Assembly (NCBI RefSeq): GCF_014192575.1
Contig: NZ_JACHYC010000014.1
Location: 24,596-88,595, forward strand
Origin: Variovorax sp. Sphag1AA
Lineage (GTDB): Bacteria > Pseudomonadota > Gammaproteobacteria > Burkholderiales > Burkholderiaceae_C
Length of the DNA: 64,000 nucleotides
Reading direction: 5' to 3'
A program made the translations under genes and the position numbers. The notes beneath the pieces were generated by a model. The model saw only the letters and a list, made by a program, of their open reading frames with translations. It made no database searches and was not told where the DNA came from. This document shows positions 1 through 7,781 of the stretch, piece after piece; the stretch's first letter is position 1, and each line of letters starts with the position of its first letter.

Positions 1-432
1 CCAAGCGCGTGGGCGACGCCTGCACACATCTTCGAAGACCTGAATGCCTCGAGCCTTGGTGGCAAACGCGTCCTCGTTCATTTCGCTGTGAAACGTCGCG
101 CCAATCACGCGAGACCGCAGGCTGGGCGGCAACCGTTTTGCTGACTTGGCGCACGAGTACGCGCGTACCCAACTCGTCGAGAGAACGATCCTGGGTGTCG
201 GATACGGTGCCAGTACTTGTTCGAGCAATCGAGCGTGCTCGAAGAGGGCGTGTCCTTCCGGCTTGATGTATGCGCCGCGCCGAGGCGTCCAATACACCTC
301 CTCGTGGTGGAGCACGCCGTCAAAGTCGAGATACAGGAGCAACTCGCCGCGGCCACGGGGTGCCTTGATGACGGTGCTGGGGACAGGTCCCGATGCGTTC
401 ATAGGATTCACGGACGTATGGACAGGCGCCAT
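1..432 (-). CDS. HAD-domain protein, cut by the window edge (probable RNA-repair-type HAD)
   Basis: An open frame runs from ATG at 432 to the left edge without a stop (144 codons visible, C-terminus missing). After about 30 residues comes LLYLDFDGVLH, the DxDGV nucleophile motif I of HAD phosphohydrolases, followed about 55 residues later by VLSTSW (motif II, Ser/Thr). This spacing fits the HAD domain found in Swiss Army Knife RNA-repair proteins and many small stand-alone HAD proteins; that match is from memory. A second in-frame ATG lies at 402; neither start has a clear ribosome site. The gene lies 5 bp after the phosphoesterase at 438-1331 on the same strand, so it is probably the third gene of that operon. 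Confidence 0.7.
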   Translation of the reverse strand, partial: MAPVHTSVNPMNASGPVPSTVIKAPRGRGELLLYLDFDGVLHHEEVYWTPRRGAYIKPEGHALFEHARLLEQVLAPYPTPRIVLSTSWVRAYSCAKSAKRLPPSLRSRVIGATFHSEMNEDAFATKARGIQVFEDVCRRRPRAW

Positions 433-437
433 GGCGA

Positions 438-1331
438 TCAGACAGTGACGAGCAAGCCGGCGTCAAAGCTCCCGTTCTCGAAAGCGAGTGCCCGCGGATC
501 GTCGGTGGCGCCCACCGCGCGAAGGTGGCCTCTTGGATTGGCGACTATTCGGCACCCGTGTGTCCTGTAGTCGCAGGAGTCATGGACATGACCGTGCAGC
601 CACAGGTCAACTCGGCCGATGAGTTCCTCAGGCAAGTCCGATGCAAATGCCGCCGACAGCAGGTGCGTGCGATGTCTGGGATGTATCGAACCAGCGCTTG
701 GCGCGTGGTGGGTGATGACCAGCGTCTTTCCATCGAACGGAGCTTCGAGCACTTCGCCTAGCCAACTCACTGTCGCTCTGTGCTGTGCGAGCGCATGCTC
801 CGGTCGGAACAGTCCGTCGCCATAGCCGATGAGTCGGTGGTCGTTGAGTCGACGACCTGCTTCCCCCATAAGCAAGGTGCGCCAATCCTGCGCTCCTGAC
901 GGATAGTCGTAATTCGTCCAGAGCGTGCCGCCGAGGATTCGCAGGCCCGCCAGTTTCTGCAGCCGTGGCTCGGCCCAACGCTCGAACCGGGAAAACTCCG
1001 CCAAGCCGACTTGATCGTTGTCCAGCAAGACTATTGAGGTCCCTTGCGACATATCGCGGACACGCTTTCGCGTCGCAATCATTTCCACGTTGTAGAACTC
1101 GTGGTTTCCGAGAACGAAAAGGACCGGCGTAGGCCACTCACCAAACAAACGGATGACGTCCTCGGGGCGACCGATGTCGCCGGCCAGGACCAGAAGGTCC
1201 GCTTCCCGAACCAGCGGTATGCCGTGCCAAGCGGCCGGAACCCGTGAGGCGAGGAGTTCGAGGTGCAAGTCGGACACGACCTGAACACGGATCGCCGTTG
1301 CGTCGTCGCGAGAGATGCCGCAGGCGGTCAC
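438..1331 (-). CDS. Calcineurin-type metallophosphoesterase
   Basis: The 297-residue protein has the full metallophosphoesterase motif series: SDLHLE (D21, H23), GDIG (51-54), GNHE (75-78), THHAPS (about 207-212) and HGHVH (246-250). These residues bind a two-metal centre that hydrolyses phosphomonoesters or phosphodiesters; the substrate cannot be told from sequence. There is no signal peptide, so it is cytoplasmic. Its ATG overlaps the stop of the upstream HAD gene by 4 bp (ATGA), so the two are translationally coupled, and another HAD gene follows within 6 bp. Three phosphohydrolases in a row suggest processing of phosphorylated ends of a nucleic acid or nucleotide, but that is inference. 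Confidence 0.85.
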   Translation of the reverse strand: MTACGISRDDATAIRVQVVSDLHLELLASRVPAAWHGIPLVREADLLVLAGDIGRPEDVIRLFGEWPTPVLFVLGNHEFYNVEMIATRKRVRDMSQGTSIVLLDNDQVGLAEFSRFERWAEPRLQKLAGLRILGGTLWTNYDYPSGAQDWRTLLMGEAGRRLNDHRLIGYGDGLFRPEHALAQHRATVSWLGEVLEAPFDGKTLVITHHAPSAGSIHPRHRTHLLSAAFASDLPEELIGRVDLWLHGHVHDSCDYRTHGCRIVANPRGHLRAVGATDDPRALAFENGSFDAGLLVTV

Positions 1332-1804
1332 GAGCGTGGTCCTCCAATACGCTTCTCTAGCTCAGCCAGTACTTTTGCGAGTTCGACATCGGAGTCGTCG
1401 TAGGGAGGAACAAACGGCGCAATCTCGATCCAATTCGCCTGTTGGCCCGGATGCACGTAGGCGGAAAGATCGTCGACCAGGAACACGTTGTCGATGTGGG
1501 CGCCTGGGATGAGCGTCAGGTCTTTCGTGTCGCCATTCCAGCGCACGTACGAGAGTTCAGGAAACCAAGAGGGCACAGTCCCCTCGGTCGCCAAGCGTTG
1601 GGCGATCTTGCGAAACGTTGGCTCATTCACGGCAGTGAACACGACGACGCGGCTGAACATCTCGTGGCAACGCTCGAGGAATTCAAACAAGCCGGGCCTC
1701 GGGAACTGGCTCACGGCGGTCGAAATGAGTGTGCCCTCAAGGTCGAGCGCGAGAACAAGTTGGCTCGATAGAGTCGTGGTTTGTTGGGGCTCCAAGGATT
1801 TCAT
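1328..1804 (-). CDS. Small HAD-superfamily phosphatase
   Basis: The protein has 158 residues with HAD motif I as DLEGT (residues 21-25; the usual second Asp is Glu), VVVFTAV as motif II and VDD (110-112) as motif IV. The overall layout resembles NLI-interacting-factor (FCP1-like) small phosphatases, which use the first Asp as nucleophile. The Glu in place of the second Asp would weaken general acid catalysis, so altered or lost activity is possible. The start at 1804 has an AGGA ribosome site about 8 nt upstream. It is the first gene of a three-gene minus-strand operon with the phosphoesterase (4-bp overlap) and the edge-truncated HAD protein. Confidence 0.7.
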   Translation of the reverse strand: MKSLEPQQTTTLSSQLVLALDLEGTLISTAVSQFPRPGLFEFLERCHEMFSRVVVFTAVNEPTFRKIAQRLATEGTVPSWFPELSYVRWNGDTKDLTLIPGAHIDNVFLVDDLSAYVHPGQQANWIEIAPFVPPYDDSDVELAKVLAELEKRIGGPRS

Positions 1805-2023
1805 TGGGTGATCCTATGGTGCAAAACCAGACTTGCCTAATCGCACATTTTCGATATACGCCAAGGCGCGCGGGGTCTTTTGGGGCGCTCGCGGCGCCTC
1901 CCGTGTAGCCCAAGCCAATAGGCGCGAAGTACGGTTAGCGACTTGCCATGGCGATGCCGGCCAGGGTGAGCTCCGACCGAATAGCTACCATGCGCTTGAG
2001 GTCCGGATACCAGGTGACGAGGA

Positions 2024-2668
2024 ATGGAAGACATGTACGACGGCGACCTGACTGCCATTGAACGGTACAACGCGAGAGCCAGCGAGAAGTACCGCCTGCA
2101 TCCCGAAATGGGGCCGTGCCCGCACGAGGGGAACATTGACACGGCACCGGTTGTCCTGCTCTTGGCAAACCCAGGGCACGACGCCACTTCCACGCTTGAC
2201 GACCACCACTTTCGGATTGACGGTTGGCCGCTTGCAGGGCTCCATCAGAACGCTCCTGTGGGAATGAGTGGGTGGTGGCGGCCTCGCCTCCGCTCGTTGT
2301 GTCAGCGATATGGCGAGCAGTTCATCTCCCAAAACGTTGCCGCCTTGCAGATCAATCCGTGGGCAAGCGCAAAGTACGATGAAAACCTGAGACTGCCCAG
2401 CCGCAGCGTCCTGCTCGGTCTCGCCGAGGCTGCCGCAGGGCGTGGGGCAGCCCTCATCATGATCCGCGCATCAAAGGCATGGCTGGAGAGCGGCGTACTG
2501 CGCCAATACGAACACATCTACAGGACGAATTCCGCGCTGTCATCGTACGTGTCCGAGGGGAATCTCAGCCCGGAGGCTTGGGCGTACATCAACGAAAAGC
2601 TCGCTGCGGTTGCCTGGACTATAGATTCGAGCTCGTTGAAGCAATGGGCTGGCTATTCAACCTGTTGA
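2024..2668 (+). CDS. Hypothetical protein
   Basis: The 214-residue soluble protein is not recognised. It has a hydrophobic strand followed by an NPG turn (VVLLLANPGHDAT, about 43-55), then GWW and a second strand ending in NPW. The strand-plus-NPG arrangement recalls uracil-DNA-glycosylase-fold and DUF1643-type proteins, two of which lie further along this island, but there is no firm match. Start codons at 2024 and 2033 are both possible; GAGGA at about 2018 suits 2033 better. Its 3' end overlaps the convergent HTH gene by 12 bp. Confidence 0.55.
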   Translation: MEDMYDGDLTAIERYNARASEKYRLHPEMGPCPHEGNIDTAPVVLLLANPGHDATSTLDDHHFRIDGWPLAGLHQNAPVGMSGWWRPRLRSLCQRYGEQFISQNVAALQINPWASAKYDENLRLPSRSVLLGLAEAAAGRGAALIMIRASKAWLESGVLRQYEHIYRTNSALSSYVSEGNLSPEAWAYINEKLAAVAWTIDSSSLKQWAGYSTC

Positions 2669-2965
2669 ATGTTGCGCGGGAAAGTGCCCCGCGTGTAGGC
2701 GCTCGCGCACCACGTCGACAAGACTTGCAACCGGCCCAGGCGCCGGCCCGATGGTCGGCAGAAACGGCTCGAGCGTTACGCTCAATTCAAGCTGTTCGGC
2801 GACCAATTCATACACCCGCATTGGAATGTCAGTGTCGCCCATGAGAAGCCGCGCCATCGACTGCCGCGACACGCACGCTCGGAATGCGATGACTCCCGCG
2901 TCCCACCGCGACCGGCGTAAGGCCGCACGAAGCTGTTGGGCAAGGTGTCTATTGCGGAAAGGCAT
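2657..2965 (-). CDS. Small helix-turn-helix regulator-like protein
   Basis: The 102-residue protein has an N-terminal basic helix pair and a helix-turn-helix-like segment around residues 28-45 (RACVSRQSMARLLMGD), similar in form to the XRE class, followed by a short C-terminal helix. It would bind DNA as a dimer. The target is unknown. It converges on the gene at 2024 with a 12-bp end overlap, and 400 bp of non-coding DNA lie upstream. Confidence 0.5.
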   Translation of the reverse strand: MPFRNRHLAQQLRAALRRSRWDAGVIAFRACVSRQSMARLLMGDTDIPMRVYELVAEQLELSVTLEPFLPTIGPAPGPVASLVDVVRERLHAGHFPAQHSTG

Positions 2966-3371
2966 TCCGACATCGTAGCCCTCGGTGTCGAGGTCTGCAG
3001 CAGGCAGCCGACAGAACTTCCCTCACTCGCGAATGCCGCTGCCTCCCTAGAGAATCGCGCCTTGGTCACTTGGCAACTTAGTCTATTGCATCTGCGGCTT
3101 CTGTGAACTTCAGCACGGATGGGCTCCCTGTTTTTGGTGCGGCGAGTATGCGCAAGGAACCATCGATTGTGATGTGGGATATGCCACGTCCTGACCTTTA
3201 AAAAGGACAGGCTTCAGCCGATAAGAAGCTGGCAATCGCGCTGCGCGCGTGCGGTTAGCAGAGTCCCGAAATATGCGCAATCAACGCGTGCTGCTTTGAA
3301 TGAACAACCGCGCTTGGCGCGGGTTGGTGGGGCTGCATAGACTGCGCTCCATTCGAAACGGAGGAGTCGAA
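2966..3371. promoter_or_regulatory. Intergenic region with a 22-bp imperfect palindrome
   Basis: No convincing gene is seen here. Positions 3190-3211 form an imperfect palindrome with outer arms CCTG and CAGG and an inner CCTTT/AAAGG core. It lies about 160 bp upstream of the XRE-type gene and could be its autoregulatory operator, but no -35/-10 pair is clear. Confidence 0.35.
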
Positions 3372-4001
3372 GTGAGCGAAGAAGCGGCCGGCGATGCCCG
3401 GCTTTTTGAGAGCGTGTCGCGCAGCTTTACGGAGGGATTGCGCGGCGCAATGCGAGTGGCGGGGTTACCGGAAGAAGGTGAGCTTCAACCGAAGACCACG
3501 TCGGACCTCGCTGAAGAGGCCCAGGTCAGTCGCTCGACATTGTCGAAGTTCATGGCCGGCGGCTCGGGTGACCCGCCGGCAAACCCAACGCTGGACGTCC
3601 TATGCAGGTTAGCCGACACCTTGGGCGTTCCGCCCGCGTTTCTTCTGATGCGACCCAAGGATTGGGCCAGCCTTGCAACGGGAACGATGACGTTTCTCAA
3701 GGCTTTGCGCGCCTCTGATTTTGTGTCCATGGTCGAAGAACTGCCGAGTATGCGTTTGAACAGCCCACACGACGTGGCCCAAGCTGCCCTCAAGCTCGGC
3801 GAGGTCCTCAACACCGTCGAGAACGACCAGGACGGCCGGGTCTCGACCGAGATTCGAGCGTTCCGGCGCGCGGTTAGAGCCTCAACTGCGACAGTGGCTG
3901 CCGCCATCCCTTTTCGCTCTGTCGACGGCGTATCCAAGGAACATCTCTCGGTGCTGCTGACCTTGTGCGGCATCGTTGGAACTACTACTGCACGGAACTA
4001 A
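3372..4001 (+). CDS. XRE-family transcriptional regulator
   Basis: The GTG at 3372 is preceded by GGAG with 5-nt spacing, giving a 209-residue protein; an upstream ATG at 3300 in the same frame lacks a ribosome site. Residues about 40-95 form a helix-turn-helix domain (TSDLAEEAQVSRSTLSKFM, then LDVLCRLADTLGVPPAFLL), the standard XRE/Cro fold with the recognition helix at QVSRSTLSK. The C-terminal 110 residues are helical and unrecognised, perhaps for dimerisation or effector sensing. It lies 2 bp ahead of the YaaW-family gene, so it probably controls its own operon and perhaps the large gene at 5244, whose promoter region carries two dyads. Confidence 0.75.
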   Translation: MSEEAAGDARLFESVSRSFTEGLRGAMRVAGLPEEGELQPKTTSDLAEEAQVSRSTLSKFMAGGSGDPPANPTLDVLCRLADTLGVPPAFLLMRPKDWASLATGTMTFLKALRASDFVSMVEELPSMRLNSPHDVAQAALKLGEVLNTVENDQDGRVSTEIRAFRRAVRASTATVAAAIPFRSVDGVSKEHLSVLLTLCGIVGTTTARN

Positions 4002-4003
4002 CC

Positions 4004-4819
4004 ATGAACTACACCACCGCAACTCTCAAAGAAATCCTGGCCGCTGGCGACAAAGAGGACCTGGATGTCTTGGTCGACTACATCACCGACTCGGGGCAAG
4101 GCCGGGTCTCCCTCGATAAGTCGACCTGCACATCTCTAGTCGGCGCCAAGGCACGGCCGAACTACACCGTCGTTGAGCGCCACACCATCGAGGACGAGCT
4201 TCGCAAGTTCGGTGGCAACAGCGTGGCCAACGTCATGCGCAGTGTTCGCGACTTCCTGGGTGGCCTGGGCTCGAACGCCCCGGCGACCGTGACCTATGAC
4301 GAAATCGTGCGGGACGTGGCTGAGCACCTCAAGGTCAAGTTCGACAAGTACGCCGGCACGCCGCAAGTGGAAGAGGGCATCCTGAAGGCGCTTCTTGTCG
4401 CGTCCTTCGAGAAGATGGCAGAGGGGGACCGTGCCAACCTGTTGGGCGAACTCGGAGTCGTTGATGCGCTCGACGTCGCAAAGCGCGGAGCGGCGGCGGC
4501 GACTGCGGGGGCCGCCGCTGCGTTCGGCGCGACCCAGGCTGCCGCATTGCTGTCGGCGTTCGCCTTCAGCCGCACTGGGGGGTATTTCATGGCGCGATCT
4601 GTCGCGGCTGCGTCAGCTCAGGCGCTTCTGGGCCGGAGCATGTTCATGGGCACCACAGCGCTCCTAGCTCGGCCGATTGCCGCGCTGGCCGGCCCCATCG
4701 GGTGGGCCGTCACCGGTGCGTGGGCGTTGGCCGACATGGCAAGCCCCGCTTACCGCGTCACCGTTCCCTGCGTTGTCCAAGTGGCGTACATGCGCCGCAA
4801 GGCAGAGATGAATGCCTAG
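4004..4819 (+). CDS. YaaW-family (UPF0174 / DUF3944-type) protein
   Basis: The 271-residue protein aligns in outline with E. coli YaaW (from memory). Both share an N-terminal segment on not finding or losing residues, a block ELRKFGGNSVANVMR (about 65-79), and a C-terminal signature AYRVTVPCVVQVAYMRR. Between them lies a long Ala/Gly-rich hydrophobic stretch (about 160-245) that could insert in or bind a membrane. The biochemical function of the family is unknown to me. The start at 4004 follows the regulator's stop by 2 bp; the longer frame from 3965 overlaps the regulator and is less likely. It is followed by a one-helix peptide and a glycine-zipper protein, which suggests a joint membrane role. 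Confidence 0.75.
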   Translation: MNYTTATLKEILAAGDKEDLDVLVDYITDSGQGRVSLDKSTCTSLVGAKARPNYTVVERHTIEDELRKFGGNSVANVMRSVRDFLGGLGSNAPATVTYDEIVRDVAEHLKVKFDKYAGTPQVEEGILKALLVASFEKMAEGDRANLLGELGVVDALDVAKRGAAAATAGAAAAFGATQAAALLSAFAFSRTGGYFMARSVAAASAQALLGRSMFMGTTALLARPIAALAGPIGWAVTGAWALADMASPAYRVTVPCVVQVAYMRRKAEMNA

Positions 4820-4900
4820 ACCGTCGTGCCAGCGGCGCCCTCAGACACTCCGCCGGATAACGACCCTGATGCCCCAGCCAATTTGTTCAAGGAGACAGCA

Positions 4901-5020
4901 GTGCTCATTCCCAGTCCGACCGAATACCTCAAGACTCACATCGTCGCGTTTCTCGCGGGCGCAGTGACTGTGGTCGCCGCGCACTTATACGCAAAGTTTG
5001 CTTCCAGCAGGGATGACTGA
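4901..5020 (+). CDS. Single-helix membrane peptide (39 aa)
   Basis: The GTG at 4901 has AAGGAG with 6-nt spacing. That is a far better start than the GTG at 4826 in the same frame, which would add a Pro/Asp-rich leader. The product is 39 residues: a short polar head, one predicted transmembrane helix (HIVAFLAGAVTVVAAHLYA) and a charged tail. It resembles toxin-like or accessory membrane peptides in size only; no family is recognised. It lies 81 bp after the YaaW-family gene, probably in the same transcript. Confidence 0.55.
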   Translation: MLIPSPTEYLKTHIVAFLAGAVTVVAAHLYAKFASSRDD

Positions 5021-5153
5021 GGCCTGCGAGAGAACCGTTTGTGCGTGGCGGACTACCGGTGGGCTGAGGCCCGGGAGCCTTCCACCAGTCCGAGTCAGGC
5101 AACCAGGAAAGAGGACTCACAGGACACCTGTGTAAATCGATATTTAACAAATA

Positions 5154-5193
5154 GTTACAATTTAATGTAACTCGTACTTTCAGAAGGTACGAG
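5154..5193. promoter_or_regulatory. Two abutting operator-like dyads in an AT-rich promoter region
   Basis: Within an unusually AT-rich stretch (about 5130-5180), GTTACA-6 nt-TGTAAC (5154-5171) abuts CTCGTAC...GTACGAG (5171-5193). The second dyad extends to 11-bp arms with one mismatch around a single central base. They lie 50-90 bp upstream of the large gene at 5244. The placement suggests repressor sites, possibly for the XRE protein at 3372. Confidence 0.5.
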
Positions 5194-5243
5194 CGCGCGC
5201 TTGGCTTGTCATTTTCGAATGGAGGCCACCTTTTATTTAACCG

Positions 5244-6965
5244 ATGGTGCCTATGTCCGAAGAGAAGAAGAATCCGTATGACTATGTCAGCGGCTCGCGT
5301 GTAGCGGTCGACCTCGAAAACACCCAGATCAACAAGTTCCACACCAAGGGCGGAACTGGTTTCGCCGCGGAGGAAGCCAACACCATGGCGGACCGCGCGC
5401 GCGGCATGAAGGTGGAGCAAAGCGGCACGGACAACACGCTGAATGGGGCGGACCGAGTCAGCAACGGCGTCCCGATTCAGACCAAGTACTTCGAGAACGC
5501 TGGGCGGACGGTCAACAGCGCCTTCGGTGACGACGGCCTCTACCGTTACGGCAAGCAACTGCTCGAGGTGCCGGCTGACCAGTATGAGGACAGCCTCCAG
5601 CTGATGCGCGAGAAGATCGCGGCCGGCAAGGTGCCCGGCGTGGACGACCCGGCGCTCGCAGAGAGCATCGTCAAAAAGGGCGATGTCACTTACAAGCAAG
5701 CCCGCAACATCGCTCGTGCCGGCAACATTGACAGCCTGGCATTCGATGCCAAGCAGCAGGCTGTCACGACGAGCTACGCCTTTGCAATCTCGTTTGCGAT
5801 CAACTTCGCCAAGGCTCGTTGGGACGGGAAGCCCTACAAGGAGGCCGTCAAGGAATCGGTGACCATGGGCTTCCTCTCGGGCGCCGCATCGTTCATCACC
5901 GGCGTGGCCACGTCCCAACTGCTTCGAACGCATGCTGCTGCAGCGTGGGTGCCTGTCGCACGCGCTGGCGTGAAAGTGGCGGCCGGCACGGGCCTTGGTA
6001 GGGCTGCAATCAACAACCTGGCGGCCTACTCCACCGGCAAGGCCATCTACGGTGCAGCGGCGCAGAACCACGTAGCCAAGCTGCTGCGAACCAACGTCGC
6101 TACCAGCGTCGTGACGACAGCCGTCATCTCCGCGCCGGACCTGTATCGCGCGGCGTTCAAGCGAAACGTCTCCTGGGCCCAGTTCAGCAAGAACCTCCTG
6201 GTTAACGGGGCTGGTGTGGCCGGGGGCGCCGGCGGCTGGATGGCGGGCGCTGCAGCGGGAGCCGCAGTCGGATCGGCCTTGCCGGTTGTAGGCACCGTCG
6301 CGGGTGGCTTTGTGGGGGCAATCATGGGCTCGCTGGCCGGAGGCACGGCGGCGACCAAGGCCTCGAAGCTCCTGATGGACGGGCTCATCGTCGACGATGC
6401 CAAGGAAATGCTCGAGATGCTTCCGGACCTGCTTGAGCCGCTGGCAACCGACTATCTGCTTTCGCAGGCGGAGGCGGACGAGTTTTCCGGGGCCGTTCGC
6501 AAGAAGTTGACGCCAGATTTCCTGCGCGAGATGTACAAGAGCACGACCCGAGCGGCGTTCGTCTATGCGCAGTTCGAAGCAGACTGCCAGGCAGTGATTG
6601 CCAAGCGCGAACGCATTGAAGTGCCCAAAGCTGCGGACGTGCAAGAGGCCTTGACGGAAGCGCAAGAGGCCGCGCTTGCTGCCGAAGAGCAGGAGGCCCG
6701 GGCCGCCCAGGCAGACCCGGCGCCAGATGTTCCAAACTCCCACCTCACCGCGGTCCAGTTGATGCAGCGCAGGCGAGCACAGGCAGCCACGCAGCAGACG
6801 GAGGAAGCCGCGGCGCCGGCAGCCGAAGAGGCCGATCCCGCGGCCCAGCCTGGACCTGTCGCGGCCGAGGCGCCGCAAGAAAAACTGTTCGACCTCCGAG
6901 GTATGTTCGACAAAGTTAACTTGGAAATGCGGGCTCGCCGTCAGGGCAACAATACGGCGCTCTGA
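5244..6965 (+). CDS. Large glycine-zipper membrane protein of a prophage/island-type family
   Basis: The protein has 573 residues (or 570 from ATG 5253; neither start has a close ribosome site). Residues 1-170 are soluble and include NGADRV...IQTKYF (about 67-83), whose D-x(n)-QxK spacing recalls PD-(D/E)xK nucleases, though this is only suggestive. Residues about 175-300 hold several hydrophobic helices. Residues 320-372 are a classic glycine zipper (repeated GxxxG, GAGVAGGAGGWMAG onward), a motif of membrane-inserting or oligomerising helices. The C-terminal 110 residues are Ala/Glu-rich coiled coil and low-complexity sequence. From memory it resembles large membrane proteins of enterobacterial prophages (YeeR-like); function unknown. 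It has its own AT-rich promoter region. Confidence 0.65.
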   Translation: MVPMSEEKKNPYDYVSGSRVAVDLENTQINKFHTKGGTGFAAEEANTMADRARGMKVEQSGTDNTLNGADRVSNGVPIQTKYFENAGRTVNSAFGDDGLYRYGKQLLEVPADQYEDSLQLMREKIAAGKVPGVDDPALAESIVKKGDVTYKQARNIARAGNIDSLAFDAKQQAVTTSYAFAISFAINFAKARWDGKPYKEAVKESVTMGFLSGAASFITGVATSQLLRTHAAAAWVPVARAGVKVAAGTGLGRAAINNLAAYSTGKAIYGAAAQNHVAKLLRTNVATSVVTTAVISAPDLYRAAFKRNVSWAQFSKNLLVNGAGVAGGAGGWMAGAAAGAAVGSALPVVGTVAGGFVGAIMGSLAGGTAATKASKLLMDGLIVDDAKEMLEMLPDLLEPLATDYLLSQAEADEFSGAVRKKLTPDFLREMYKSTTRAAFVYAQFEADCQAVIAKRERIEVPKAADVQEALTEAQEAALAAEEQEARAAQADPAPDVPNSHLTAVQLMQRRRAQAATQQTEEAAAPAAEEADPAAQPGPVAAEAPQEKLFDLRGMFDKVNLEMRARRQGNNTAL

Positions 6966-6988
6966 CGACGGTCGCTCCAGCCGTCGTC
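6964..6988 (+). terminator. Hairpin at the end of the glycine-zipper gene
   Basis: GACGACGG and CCGTCGTC form an 8-bp perfect stem around a 9-nt loop, starting within the stop codon of the preceding gene. No T-tract follows, so it may be an mRNA-stabilising hairpin or a weak terminator. Confidence 0.35.
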
Positions 6989-7089
6989 GACGATGGTGGG
7001 AAAACAAGAAAGCGGCTTGAGCCTGCGGGGGTGCTCGGTCGGTGGCCGGGCGGCTGCCGTACAGTCGGGCACCTAACGAGGGATATGCG

Positions 7090-7773
7090 ATGAAGCGAGG
7101 AGTTGCTCTTGTCTTGCTGGCGTGCTGGGCCGGGATGGCTTCCTCGCAGCAAATGTCGATCTTTAAGTGCGGGAACGAATACTCGAACGTTCCTGACGGC
7201 GACGCGGCGCGCGCAGACATGCTCATAGCACGGGGCTGCGTGCGAGCCGGCATGACCACCGACGTGGTCGCAGGCCCCGCGCCCGCTGTCGAATTCCCGG
7301 ACTCAGCCTCCCGCTCCGCCTACCTTCGGTGGTCAGCAGCCATGGCGGACCGCTTGCGCAACGTCATGCCTGACGCGCCGACTCGGCGGGAGTTTGTCCA
7401 GACGGTTTGGTTTGAGAGCAAGCGGCAGGGCCTCGACCCTACGATTGCCTTGGCGCTCATCGAACAGACCTCGAACTTCAGGCGGTTCTTCATGAGCGAC
7501 ACTAACTCGCGCGGATACATGGCTGTCCCTGCCGAGTGGGCCAAGCGAATCGGGGATGGAGATGTGGCGAAGCTGTTCCACCTGCAGACCAACCTGCGAT
7601 TCGGAACGGTGGTCCTCAGTCGCTACGCCAGCGACGCGAACGGCGACATGCACGTGGCGCTGGGCCGGTACCTGGCTGAGAGCAAGGGCATCCCCGCGAA
7701 GGACCCGCGGGTTTCAAACATGGTCGCCAGGCTCTTCGCGCTCCACGCCGAGAACTGGAAGTACGTCGAGTAG
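7090..7773 (+). CDS. Exported lytic-transglycosylase-like protein (SLT-like)
   Basis: The ATG at 7090 follows GAGGG by about 7 nt and opens a signal peptide (basic MKRG, hydrophobic core, ASSQ cleavage region), so the 227-residue product is probably periplasmic. Residues about 100-215 resemble the SLT fold of transglycosylases that cleave peptidoglycan: helix FVQTVWFESKRQGLDPTIALAL, then E125-QTS and later GYMAVPAEWA in place of the usual GLMQ. The candidate acid is E125. The match is weak, with divergent flanking motifs, so activity is uncertain. It follows the glycine-zipper gene by 124 bp on the same strand. Confidence 0.55.
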   Translation: MKRGVALVLLACWAGMASSQQMSIFKCGNEYSNVPDGDAARADMLIARGCVRAGMTTDVVAGPAPAVEFPDSASRSAYLRWSAAMADRLRNVMPDAPTRREFVQTVWFESKRQGLDPTIALALIEQTSNFRRFFMSDTNSRGYMAVPAEWAKRIGDGDVAKLFHLQTNLRFGTVVLSRYASDANGDMHVALGRYLAESKGIPAKDPRVSNMVARLFALHAENWKYVE

Positions 7774-7781
7774 CTGGCGCA

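Noticed and set aside
4929..7259. A 776-codon minus-strand open frame
   Set aside because: It is the antisense shadow of the glycine-zipper gene at 5244-6965. It is rich in Arg, Gly, Leu and His, has no domain, and spans the AT-rich promoter region of the real gene.
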